Assembly (NCBI GenBank): GCA_008704415.1 | Contig: VXIS01000160.1 | Span: 38,828-102,827 of the forward strand | Direction of reading: 5' to 3' | DNA length: 64,000 nt | Source of the DNA: Sphaerosporella brunnea | Taxonomy: Eukaryota > Ascomycota > Pezizomycetes > Pezizales > Pyronemataceae | Part shown: piece after piece, positions 45,477 to 55,758 of the stretch | How the letters are laid out: each line of letters opens with the position of its first letter | Position numbering within the stretch: the first letter of the stretch is position 1 | Translations under genes and position numbers: made by a program | Notes under the pieces: model-generated | What the model saw: the letters and a program-made list of their open reading frames with translations, nothing else | What the model was told of the DNA's origin: nothing | Databases searched by the model: none

Positions 45477-45912
45477 GGTGGGTGTGTTGCGCTTCGGATG
45501 AGCTGAGCTTGGAGCTGAGAGTGAAGCTTTGATCTGACAAGGAAGCGGGTTGCTGTCTGTGAGACGTTACAGAAGGCGTCGGAAGGCTGGAGAAGTGTCT
45601 GTGGTTTTATCTACGAGGATCTTAGAGGACATAATCTATCGGCAAGGCTTTAGTTGTTCAGATTCTATTCTATCTACAAGAATCTTGTCCATCTACTAAG
45701 CATTGAAGCTGGCGTTGTGGCGACTTCCGCCACAGTTCTGGTTACACAGCTTCGAGGCGACAAGCATAATCCCAAGAACACCACCAAGACCCGCGACACC
45801 TCTTCCGTCTGTTCATCACCATCTCCACCGCGTAACCTCCCCCGAATCATCAACCACATCGTCGCAGAACCCCCTTATTAATCGAATTCTCACTCCCGGT
45901 TGTCTCGCCAAA
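45477..45912. promoter_or_regulatory. Divergent promoter region, CREG-like / UBP6
   Basis: 436 bp between opposite start codons. C/A-rich on the UBP6 side. No individual site could be assigned. Confidence 0.4.
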
Positions 45913-47777
45913 ATGAGTGACACCGAGATCCCAAGTGCGTTGACCGCTCCTCCGCCCCTACCCCACCTACCCCACCATGCCCGCTGCTCGAGTTCATCCG
46001 ACTAACACCGCATTCCATCTCCAGTCGTTGTCAAGCATGCCGGAAAGCGCTACGAGGTAACTGTCGACCTGTCCCAGCCAGGCGAGGTGTTGAAAGTGAT
46101 GCTCTACTCTCTCACGAACGTGGAGCCGGAACGGCAAAAGATTCTGGTCAAGGGCGGACAACTGAAGGACGACACCGACATGTCCAAGCTCGGACTGAAG
46201 CCAAACCAGCAGCTGATGATGATGGGAACGCCCTCGGACAAGAGCATCCAGGCGCCGAAGGAGAAGATGAAGTTCGTGGAGGACATGACGGATGCCGATC
46301 TCGCCAAGGTGTCCGGCGCCACCCCCTCCGGTCTTCAGAACCTCGGAAACACTTGCTACCTGAACTCGACGCTGCAGGCGCTGAGATATATCCCCGAGCT
46401 GCAGGAGGAGCTGAGCCAGTACCAGGCGGGGCCGGGCGGCGACGTGCTTGCGGGGTTGTCGAGCTTTGCAGGCTCGTCAAACCCGTTTGGAAACTTGGGA
46501 AATGTTGGTTCGCTTGGTGATTTGACCACTGCGTTGAAGGATCTTTACAAGCAGATGAGCGAGACAACGGAAGGCTTCCCGCCGCTGGTGTTCCTGGAGG
46601 CTTTAAGGCGCGCGTTCCCGCAATTCGCACAGAAGGGAAAGGATGGGCGATTCGCGCAGCAGGATGCGGAGGAGTGCTACTCGCAGATTCTGCACCAGCT
46701 TCGTCAGAAGCTGAAGATTAAAAACGACCCCCAAAACACCTCGTTTGTGGAAAAATACCTGACCGGAAAGGTGAGCTCCACGCTGAAGTGCACCGAGGAC
46801 GCCCCCGATGAGATGCCCGTGGAGACGACCGAGGACTTTGTCAACCTGAAGTGCCACATCAGCGTCAACACCAACTTCCTCAAGGACGGAATCTTGGCGG
46901 GACTGCAGGAGAAGATTGAGAAGAACAGCCCCACCCTGGGTCGGGACGCTGTCTACGAGAAGACCAGCCACATCACGCGTCTGCCCAAATACCTGACTGT
47001 TGGTCCCCCAAAAATAATCGGACAAATATTGAGGATTGCTAATTTCCGGCGCAGTGCCACTTCGTCCGTTTCTTCTGGAAGCGCGAAATCAACAAGAAGG
47101 CCAAGATCATGCGTAAAGTCACATTCCCCTTCGAACTCGACGCCTCAGAGTTCTGCTCCGACGAGCTCAGAGCCAAGCTCATTCCCGTCCGTGATACCCT
47201 CCGCGACCTGCACAAGGATGCCTCCGACCGTGAACGTGCTCGCAAGCGCATGAGGCTTCAAGCCAACCCCGACGATGTTGCTGGTGGAAACGCCGGTGAG
47301 GCTGGCTTCGGTTCCTCCACTTCTACTGGAGCCAACAAGATACCCAGCGTTGCGGATGCGGCTAAAGCCGATGAGGCCGCGGCCGCCAAGGCAAAGGCTG
47401 AAGAGGCGGAACCCGACTGGGAGGAGGCGCTCAAGGACAAGCTTGATCCCGAGATCATGAAGGATGAGGGATGCAATCCTAGCGGCCTCTACGAGCTCTT
47501 CGCGGTGGTTACGCATCAGGGTGCCAGTGCCGAATCTGGACATTATTGTGCGTACGTCAAGAAGGACAACGGTGACGGAAAGACCTGGTACTTCTTCAAC
47601 GACGACAACGTCACTGAGGTGGACCAGAGCAAGATCGAGCAGCTCTACGGAGGAGGTATGAACCCCCTCTTCCCACAATCGGAAATGGAAGCTAACAATA
47701 TCTCAGGCGAGAGCCACTCGGCTTTGATCGTCCTGTACCGTGCGTTGTCGCTCACTCCGCCTACCAAGAAGGACTAG
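45913..47777 (+). CDS. UBP6: Proteasome-associated ubiquitin-specific protease Ubp6 (USP14)
   Basis: Exons 45913-45934, 46025-46998, 47055-47655 and 47707-47777 encode 555 residues. The N-terminal ubiquitin-like domain (about 7-80, VVKHAGKRYEVTVDL) docks to the proteasome. The USP domain has the Cys box GLQNLGNTCYLNS with Cys118 and the His box SGHYCAYVKK with His495. Ubp6 removes ubiquitin from substrates held on the 26S particle. Intron 2 uses donor GTTGGT, giving YLT-CHFVRFFW; other fungi usually have V where C stands here. Intron 3 is 51 nt, in frame and stop-free, so retention would add 17 residues near the C-terminus. Confidence 0.92.
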
Positions 47778-48257
47778 ATCATAATCATATGAGAGGCGCT
47801 ATGGGGAGTATATTTGTCTTGATACTGCTGCGCGTATGATAGTTTCGAGAGTGCTTTTTTAAATTTGGCAGCTCTTAGAATCACTGGCGTTATGATGCTG
47901 TTCTGTCCGCTTGGGACCAAGAAGCACATATCTTGTTTTCCGTCTTCCTTGTGTGACAAGTGATGTTCTTCGTATTTGGAGAAAACCAGCTCAACTCGGT
48001 GCGTCTGCGGAATGCAGTTGGGACTCCGGAACCCCCAAATTTACTCTGAGTCTATCAGAGTCACGCATCCGGAAGGTGCCACCAGGTGTGCGGGGTCCCG
48101 GGGTCCCGGGTCCTCGCGCTGCTTTTTCTGCCACAAACTCCCTCACCGGCAGCTTGCAGGCGGAGTCGTTGTTTCCCGAGCGGGGTGCGGGGTGCGTTGG
48201 CCATCAAGGGTGGGTGCACACACGGACCCTCACGCCGATACGTTTGCTTGGGAGTGG
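47778..48257. other. Intergenic region
   Basis: UBP6 3' region and spacer; no gene or repeat recognised. Confidence 0.4.
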
Positions 48258-48265
48258 TATATAAA
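48258..48265 (+). promoter_or_regulatory. TATA box of the methyltransferase gene
   Basis: TATATAAA lies 123 bp before the start at 48388, followed by an (AAGC/AAAGC)n tract at about 48319-48360 and an A-rich leader. Position and sequence fit a TATA element. Confidence 0.5.
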
Positions 48266-48387
48266 CCTTAACCATCACCACCACGAACAGCAAACACGCA
48301 ACGAACAAAACACACTCCCCCAAGCAAAGCAAGCAAAGCAAAGCAAAGCAAAGCAAAGCAAAAAAAACAAAAAAAAAAACAAAAAAG

Positions 48388-49185
48388 ATGTCCCACGCCC
48401 ACCATGCCAGCTCGCACCACCCGCCCACCACGGCGGCGGCGGCGGCGGCGGCGGGGGAGGGGAGAGCAATAACCCCCGCCTCCATGCTCGCCCACAACAA
48501 AGCCTTCTTCGACGCGATAGCGGCCAGACACGGCACGCAGCCCGGCCACGCGGCGGTGTTCTCGCGCGTGAAGGCGGCGGTGGCGGTGGCGGCGGCGACG
48601 GCGGCGGCGCTGATACCGCTGTCGGACGCGAGCACGAGGCTGCTGGACTACGCCTGCGGCGGCGGCAGCGTGTCGAGGCTGCTCCTGCCGCACGTGGCGC
48701 AGATCGTCGGCGTCGACATCAGCGCGGGCATGGTGGCGGCGTTCAACGAGGCCGCGTCGAACCAGGGCCTGGCCAGGGACGAGATGTTCGCCGTGCGCGG
48801 AAACCTGCTCGACCCGGCCTCCGAGCCCGATCTCGAAGGCCCCGAGTTCAGAGACTTCGACGTGGCCATCTGCTGCTTCGCTTACCACCACATCCCGCAG
48901 CCTGGCCCGCTCACGCTGAAGATCGCCGAAAGGCTGAAGCCCGGCGGACGCTTTGCGTTGGTGGATTTTGAGACCCATGAGGATGTCGGCAAGGAGTGGC
49001 ACCATGTGGTTGCGCACAATGGGTTTTCGCGGGAGCAGGTGGAGGCCTGGTTTGCTGCTGCGGGGTTGGGGAAGCCGCAGTGGGTTGAGGTCGGAACGGG
49101 CACGAGTGTGGTTGGTGTGGATGAGGAGAAGGAGGATGTTAAGATTGCTAGGGGCGTCTTTATGGCTGTTGGAACGAAGGAGTAG
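48388..49185 (+). CDS. Class I SAM-dependent methyltransferase
   Basis: A single exon encodes 265 residues. After a His/Ala-rich leader (about 1-27) comes a methyltransferase-type domain. AdoMet motif I is LLDYACGGGSVSRLL, followed by IVGVDISAGMV, then FDVAICCFAYHHIPQP, then RLKPGGRFALVDFE. The fold is that of small-molecule methyltransferases of the UbiE/Coq5-like superfamily, widespread in fungi; the substrate is unknown. Poly-Ala stretches come from GCG runs and give long false frames on the opposite strand. TATA box and A-rich leader support the start. Confidence 0.85.
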   Translation: MSHAHHASSHHPPTTAAAAAAAGEGRAITPASMLAHNKAFFDAIAARHGTQPGHAAVFSRVKAAVAVAAATAAALIPLSDASTRLLDYACGGGSVSRLLLPHVAQIVGVDISAGMVAAFNEAASNQGLARDEMFAVRGNLLDPASEPDLEGPEFRDFDVAICCFAYHHIPQPGPLTLKIAERLKPGGRFALVDFETHEDVGKEWHHVVAHNGFSREQVEAWFAAAGLGKPQWVEVGTGTSVVGVDEEKEDVKIARGVFMAVGTKE

Positions 49186-49442
49186 ATGGGGGATCCGGGG
49201 ATTGATATCCACGCGGATTGATTTTTGTTTGTCTCGAGTTAGTTTTGCCAATTGGTCCGGCCCTCAACGGAAAGGAATACGAATCGTTTCTCATGAACCA
49301 CCCATCAGTTTGCCTCCCCCAAAAAGGATATCATTCTCAGTGCTCATACCGTACGCGCTCTAATTGAAAATGCCGGACAAGTGAAGCCAGAACAAAACGA
49401 AAAACAAATGCTCATGAGATTACACCTCACCCCGGGCAACAT

Positions 49443-50837
49443 TTACAGATGCTTGAGCCCTACAACCTCATCCATGACATATCTATAAGTGCCCCCAATA
49501 CTGAGTCCCCATCCCTGTTCCTGCAGCTTCGTGGCAGACCCAGGGGCACTCTTGCTTCCACTGCCAATGAGTGCATTCGCCCATCCACCCAGCCATCCCT
49601 CCTTCTTCGCAAACTCCACCTGCTTCGGCACCACCAGCTTCGCACCAGGAACATGCTCCGACTGCGGTTCACCGTTAGAAGCAGGCGGCTCCTCGTACAG
49701 ACTGGTGGCGGTGGGTCGTCGCTGACTAGCGGAGCTGAGCCTTCTCAGCAATGCAGGCGTAGGGGTTGTAGGTTCGATATCCATAGTGAACGGCAATTCG
49801 GATGGGGTGGCAGGCTGCACTGGCTCCTCCTGCCAACGGGTAATGATGATAGTTCTACCACCGATGACGAGTTCTCCCCTTTGGCTGCCCTCGATGGCAC
49901 GTTCTGCGTCCTCACGTCGAGCAAAAGTGATACGCACCCACGGTCCTGGCCCGCCTTCACGGCCCGACATCGGCTGCACCATTCTAGCGGTCGCAAGGTC
50001 CAGCTTCTCCCGGGGTACTATCTCCGGGTCGAAGAATTTGCTCTCGCTTTCGGGAAGACCGGAGTAAGGTTCCAGAATTACACCATAGTACCTTCGAAGA
50101 GCGCGTATGAGCTCTGGGAAACGGTCCTCGCTGAAGCCGGCTACCTTTACTTGTGTTGGCGTCCAGGCGGCCTCGGAAGCGGGCTTGGTTTCAGTTGTAC
50201 TCGGGGGAGGGGCCCACGTGTCATAGATGCTAGTTAGTGGAGGCGCGTTTTCTTCGCTTACCAGGTCGCCGGATATGTCGGGTGTAGAGGAGGTGCGCGC
50301 GCGCGTCCGAGAAGGCCTGACTGTATTAGGAGAGACTGATGAAAGTGGAGAGGTTCCGTACGGTCGCGTGCCAAACATCTGCTTTGGCCATGCTCCGTCC
50401 GGAGAGCTTGGGGGCGATGAGGCGGAGCGTTTGATTGTCGATTTTCGCCTGCCGTCGGCCATATTCGCATCGTTCTGCTCAAACATATCAGCTGCAGCAC
50501 AAGAACAACTGCCCTCGGGACATACACTAGCCCCGCCACCATTCATAGCATTAATCGCTTGCTGAGAGAGGACTTTCTGCAGATACGGTGAAGCAGCGGT
50601 GGGGTGATTCGGGTTCTGTGGAACGCTCGAGAACGGCGCCGGCTGGCTTGCAAACATGCCATAGTCCTGCGGTGCGCTGATACCCTGCTTCTGATGCCAA
50701 TCATAAAACCACTTTTCCTTGTTTTTGTCATGAGCGCCCTGCGTAGCCGTCGCCGTCGTGGTTGCGGTGCTCGCGCCGAATGCTGAGTTGCCGAAAAGGC
50801 TAGGCGGCTGTTGGCCGGACATTGTTGAGAAATCCAT
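49443..50837 (-). CDS. Nucleoporin Nup53/Nup35 (MPPN-type RRM)
   Basis: A single exon encodes 464 residues. Nup53/Nup35 is a linker nucleoporin of the inner ring, contacting Nup170, Nic96 and the pore membrane. The N-terminal half is low-complexity with few FG-like motifs (SLFGNSAFG). The MPPN RRM domain spans about 225-335: TQVKVAGFSEDRFPELIRALRRYYGVIL and WVRITFARREDAERAIEGS. The C-terminus ends with an amphipathic segment rich in Trp and Gly (GWLGGWANALIG), expected to bind membrane. The start at 50837 gives MDFSTMSGQQPPSLFG; a second Met lies five residues on. Confidence 0.87.
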   Translation of the reverse strand: MDFSTMSGQQPPSLFGNSAFGASTATTTATATQGAHDKNKEKWFYDWHQKQGISAPQDYGMFASQPAPFSSVPQNPNHPTAASPYLQKVLSQQAINAMNGGGASVCPEGSCSCAAADMFEQNDANMADGRRKSTIKRSASSPPSSPDGAWPKQMFGTRPYGTSPLSSVSPNTVRPSRTRARTSSTPDISGDLVSEENAPPLTSIYDTWAPPPSTTETKPASEAAWTPTQVKVAGFSEDRFPELIRALRRYYGVILEPYSGLPESESKFFDPEIVPREKLDLATARMVQPMSGREGGPGPWVRITFARREDAERAIEGSQRGELVIGGRTIIITRWQEEPVQPATPSELPFTMDIEPTTPTPALLRRLSSASQRRPTATSLYEEPPASNGEPQSEHVPGAKLVVPKQVEFAKKEGWLGGWANALIGSGSKSAPGSATKLQEQGWGLSIGGTYRYVMDEVVGLKHL

Positions 50838-51435
50838 TGCGGCTGTATTCTAGAGGGAGCCGGGAGCGGCGGGGTAGTTGGTGGGGGGAGGTTGGGGGGT
50901 TGTTTGGTAGTGATGAGTTGTCGACGATGTTGAAGTTTACATAGTCTCTGGGGAAAGGATGAATAGCACGCGACGCGAAAAGAACGCTAACCTTATGGGT
51001 CAACTTGATGCGGCTGATTACGAAATTTTGACTGGCGAACTCGTATCGCAATCACCAATTATCACAGGATTCACAACTTCAACTCGGACAATTTTAGTAA
51101 AATATTGCATTATTTCCCGCCATACGTTCAATATTTGAACGTTACCCATCTACCCTTGTAGCTATCTCCCCTCGCCTTAAAAAATTCCCGGTATTCTTGC
51201 TCTACTTTCCCCACGTCGTGCCCAATGAAAGAGTATGGTCAAACAATCAGTAGCAAATCTCGCAAAAAGAAAAACAAGAGCAAAAGCTTCCCGTAGTGTC
51301 CAACGCCGGTCTAAGTACTGTACACAATTCACTGTCAATCCGTATGCAATAGAATGCCAAGCATTCACACCCATGAAACATGAATCTAGCAAAAACTGCA
51401 CTCATCTGTGGAAAAAAGGATATAGGTGGTACTTC
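50838..51435. other. Intergenic region
   Basis: About 600 bp between the Nup53 start and the RRM-protein stop. A/T-rich at about 51050-51160. No gene recognised. Confidence 0.4.
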
Positions 51436-54113
51436 CTACTTCGACGACTGCTTCTCACGAGAAACAGTGACGGTAGCCTTCGACGTAGTCCTCGCATAGG
51501 CGGCCTTGCTGGGAAGAACGGTGCGGATGGCCTTCTCGACGATAGACCACTCGACAACCGAAGCCTCAGCCATGGTCAAGTGCGCCTTCTTGCTCTCCTC
51601 TGGATGAGGCTTGGAGACATTCTTGGCCCTTATGAGCTCGGCAGCGGCCTGATTCTGGGAGGAGGCTTCGCTCAAATGAGGAGACACAGACAGCTCGAGA
51701 AGGAGAGCATAAAACTGTGGAAGTTAGAGCGAGCTCACAAAGGGTTATATACCAGAGAGAATACCTCCAAAACCTTCCTCTCGGCACCAATGGCTTTTCC
51801 AAGGGCTTCAAATCCACTCAAGATGCCAATATCAGCGTCAACACGGATGCCTTCAGCACCAAACTCGGCAATCTTGACCAGTTCGTGCTTTTGAGCATCT
51901 GTGAAACCTGCACACCTGATACCCACCCGCAGTAGGGCCTTGAGCAACTCAATGTCTAGGTTCGGCATGGTTCTACCACGCTTGATCTGACGCTTGAGAA
52001 TGTCGATGGCCGAGTACAAAGCCTGGTAGATGTAGTCGCGCTGCTGAATGGTGTAAAGATTGACAGCAAACCACGGGAACTTCGAAACAATCGACATGAG
52101 TGATTGAAAGGGCCGCTGCAAGCATTTGCGACTGAAGGGGCTCTGCCGTTTATCAGAATCTTGTGTCGATATAATTTTCGGCGGTGGCTTACCCTGTGGG
52201 GCGTCCTAGCATGATTGACAATCAAAACGAGTTCCTCGCGGGAGATGATCTCGGTCTTGGACACATATTCCGGCTTGTTGAGGGCCGGGTTCGGAATGAC
52301 GCCGTCCCAGACGATTCCCTTGGCTCTTGGGAAAATGTCTTTCATGAGCTCCGATGGGTCAACAACGTCCAAGGACAGGTGTCTGTTTCCCAAAACGCGA
52401 GAGCGGCGACGAGAGACACATTTCCAAGCGTCCCTTGCGTTCATGAACTCCACGTAAGCGTCCATGGTTTTACCCTAAACATCATCAGTATCGTCCCAAT
52501 GCTTCCAGAAGAGTGCAACTGACAGTAGATCTATCCATAATGACATGAATTCCAATGCTGCCAGCAGCTTCTGGAACAATGTTAGAGTTCCTACCTAGGA
52601 AATCGAGCAACTCTTCAGAGGTGACATTGTAAGGGATCTGCATCATTGTTAACATCAACTGTACCATGGGTAGTAGGATGACACAAACATTTCCAATCTT
52701 CACACAGCTCCAATTTTGAGCCAACGCGGTCCTACCGAGGTCCACGAAAGGTGCGTGCTTCACCGCAGTCTCGGCATCCATCGTCAACATGCGAGACATG
52801 TTGAGTGTGTTGACGGAAGCAACAGGATTTCCTGCAAACGGCGCTGCCGACACCGCGGGCGGGGATACAAAAACCGGAGTGTCCAGCTTGATCGCCTGAG
52901 ACGCCATACGACTAGAAGGAGTAGGGCTGGAAAACTGTGCCTGGTTGGACGAGGCTGGTGATGCACCGATAGAAGGTGAGTATACTGTGGTGATCGGGGT
53001 ATAGAGGCCGTGAACTGCAGAATTCAAACTAGGAATCGCCGGATAGCTCATGAGCGGAACTTCAGCGAGGTTAATCATGCTCACTACACGCTGCTTGCAA
53101 GTCAGCCACACAACGATCAAACATATCAAAAGAATGCACACCTCTCCACAACCACAAAAGACTTCACCCTCAGTGCACAGAGATCCCCAAAACCTTCCAC
53201 CACACTCCAAGCAGATGAGGCAACCACACGGAGTAACCCTCAACTTCGGTTCAAAGAGGCAATGAGAGCAGCCTAAGACCATCTTGCCAAATCCAGTGGT
53301 AGCAGTACTGTGAGCTGCACGGTCTCCACGAAGGTGAGCCTCCTGGGTCTGCTTGTAGGATCCAGATCCGGACGCCACAATCCTAGGCTCAGTGGCACTG
53401 CCAACAACAACGGACGTCGACTCCGGGGAATCGTAGTTCCAAACAGCTAACTTCTCTTTGCCCTTTGGTTCCTTCTGCTGAGGCTGATCGAAAGAGTTCA
53501 GGGTAGTCTGGCTGCTGGATGCTAGAGAGTTCTGCTTCCAGCTGTACTCCGTACCGGGATTGAAGGAAGTAGTAGTGGAATTCGAGACCGAACGGCTGCC
53601 AGCAGGATTCATTGCGGTACGAAGATGAGTCCGAGAGTTCTCAGGGGCGGTCGAAGGACCTGGCTGGATCGACATCTTGCCTTTGTGTTCGTTCTCCTTG
53701 TAGTTGGTGGCATGGCTGACGGCTCCGGAAACAGAGCTCTTGGGCGGTTCCGGCTGGTCACTTGCATTTTCTCGCTGGACATCGAACTTCTGCCTGAGCT
53801 GTCCGGCCTTGAGCTTCAACGAATTTGCCCGGAGTGAGTCGATGGCAGTCTGACGTCCTGCAGGCTTCGCGGTAGATTCATCTTCCGGACGAGGAACTTT
53901 GACGGAAGGAATCTCACGAGGGGGAGCGGTTCCGAGTCCGAGTGGGTAGCCGTGCATAAATCCATCTTCACACTCGTGGCCGTGGGGGCTGAGCGGATTT
54001 CCATCGATGTCCGTGGGACAGGAGCAGGCAGGATGAAGTCCGGATTTCAGAGGAGCACCTGGGAATGGCCAGTTCTTGAAAGGATTGAGGAAAGAAGCAT
54101 CCCTAATCGACAT
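51436..54113 (-). CDS. RRM-domain RNA-binding protein with a Cys-rich zinc cluster
   Basis: Six exons, 54113-53142, 53090-52689, 52637-52524, 52474-52193, 52142-51765 and 51714-51436, encode 808 residues. All five introns are phase 0 and 49-51 nt. Residues about 281-324 form a RING-like cluster: [16 protein letters not shown] and FCGCGE. An RRM follows near 450-545, with RNP2 [15 protein letters not shown] and then [12 protein letters not shown]. Next is [12 protein letters not shown], then an alpha-helical part. The first half is Ser/Pro-rich. It probably binds RNA; a role in development is possible for this fungal group, but I do not recognise a named orthologue. Confidence 0.8.
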
Positions 54114-54585
54114 TTTGAAAGAATTAATAGGATAGAGCTTGAGTTGGTGGTGTTTTGAGAAGCAGAGAGCAACGTTCGGATTCTGGGATTAAAGGAGGAG
54201 TAGAGATGGGAAAGGAAGTGAGGGTCGGAGATGAATAGGAAGAGGAGGAGAGTGTGAGGAAAGCAAGGTAGTGGTTGGGGTTGGTTGCTGGCCCCAAGCT
54301 CGATCTGGTATCACTGGAAATCACTCGATCAATAGTCTCGTACCACATGTTGACCGGAACCACGTGTTTGGGAACCGGCCTTGCAAGCGGAAACCGATCT
54401 TGCGGGAAAGCTGTGTTCAAGTGCTTGACGCGGCCGAGTTTCAGACTTTGTGTGCACTTTTGGGTCTGACAACTTTTGTCCTAACAACACAGACTCGGCT
54501 CCCATCGTGTCCTTCGAGATGCTATTATGTACAAACTGCCCAACTCGCAATGAAGGTATACCCGCAATGAAGGTATACCCGCAGA
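54114..54585. other. Intergenic region with 17-bp direct repeat
   Basis: The unit AATGAAGGTATACCCGC occurs twice in tandem at 54549-54582, next to the PRCC gene stop. The rest presumably holds the promoter of the RRM gene. No gene seen. Confidence 0.5.
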
Positions 54586-55410
54586 TTACCAACCGTACTT
54601 TGACGATGCTTCCTTTTTGTTCTGCTTTCCTCGAGCAAAGGCGTCCTCGTACGCACTTTTCTGTGATTGTGCGACTGCGGACCTCAATCAGCACCGATTC
54701 CAGAACTGAAGGAGGAAGAAACTCACCATTGAGCAAAGAGGTAAGCTGGTGTCGTCCCGGTGCAACAGTCCGCACCGGCTTGACCTCCTGTGCAAGACCC
54801 AATTTCTTCTCCAGTTCGTTTTGCCTATATTCCTCATCGACGCTGAAGGTCGTAATTTTGATCGGCTCCTTTCCGGGTCCACGCCTTCCATAGAGCTGCC
54901 GCATCTGCTAGATGTCAGTATCCGCTCATAAAGCTTTCGCTTAAAGACACCTACCGCTGCCTCATCCAGTCCTGCTTCGCGGGCCAGAGAATCAAGATCA
55001 TTCGCTGGCTGGACTTGTGTAACACTTGAAGTCTGCGTGTACGAGCTCTGCTGCACCACCTCCGCCTCTCCCCAAAAGACCGGCTCCTCGTATGTCTCCT
55101 CCGCAGGTCTCCGCATTGGTTGCGCCGCCTCTATCATAATCGGCTTGTACTCCGCTGCCGCCACTGGCTTCATAGTTTGAGATCTTGGTGCGGCCCCCAC
55201 AATAGCGCCAGCACCAAACAACGACACCTGCGGCTTCGGGGCCTTCGGTTTCGCACCCACGCCCGACGCTGCCCTCTTCCTGAAGGCGCTCATTGGCTGG
55301 ATCGGTTTCCTTGCCACCGACTGCGGCACAAACATCGTATTGCTGCCAATTGCCTTCTTCTCCCCTGTCCCTGTAGCAGTAGTTGTAAACGGCTCTTCCG
55401 TGCTTGGTTC

Positions 55411-55442
<32 letters not shown>

Positions 55443-55758
55443 CATCCTTCTTCGCCGCGCCAGACCTCTTCGGCGCAGGCAGCAACGCGCTCAGCCCTGA
55501 GCCGCCGCCGCCACTACGTGCCTTTTTCGCAGGCCGGGAATCCTCATCCCCCTCATCATCGATCTTTGGGAGATTGACGACAATCTTTTTAGGCGCGTCT
55601 TTGTCGGCTCCCGAGGTTTCTCTCTGTTTTCGTGACTTTGGTTTCGGAAGGAGTGCGGATAGCCCTGACGAGGGCTTGGGAGGGCGAGGGGGGGGAACAG
55701 GAACAGGTGCTGGTGTCTGCTCTGTGTCTGAGTCGCTACCGTAATCGAGGTCGAGCAT
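54586..55758 (-). CDS. PRCC-domain protein
   Basis: Exons 55758-54955, 54904-54727 and 54674-54586 encode 356 residues. The N-terminus MLDLDYGSDSD begins a Pro-rich region with two SGLSALLPxPK repeats (about 32-42 and 89-99) and a polyproline run. The C-terminus carries the PRCC domain: AAMRQLYGRRGPG, IKITTFSVDEEYRQNE and the end EDAFARGKQNKKEASSKYGW. Human PRCC is nuclear and linked to splicing and the mitotic checkpoint; fungal members are little studied. The last intron was placed so that the family's final motif is in frame; without it the frame runs on for another 130 unrelated codons. Confidence 0.85.

Noticed and set aside
44667..45506. 279-codon plus-strand frame
   Set aside because: Shadow of the CREG-like gene on the other strand; no family features.
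48268..49251. 327-codon minus-strand frame rich in Arg and His
   Set aside because: Antisense shadow created by the GC-rich, Ala-rich methyltransferase gene.
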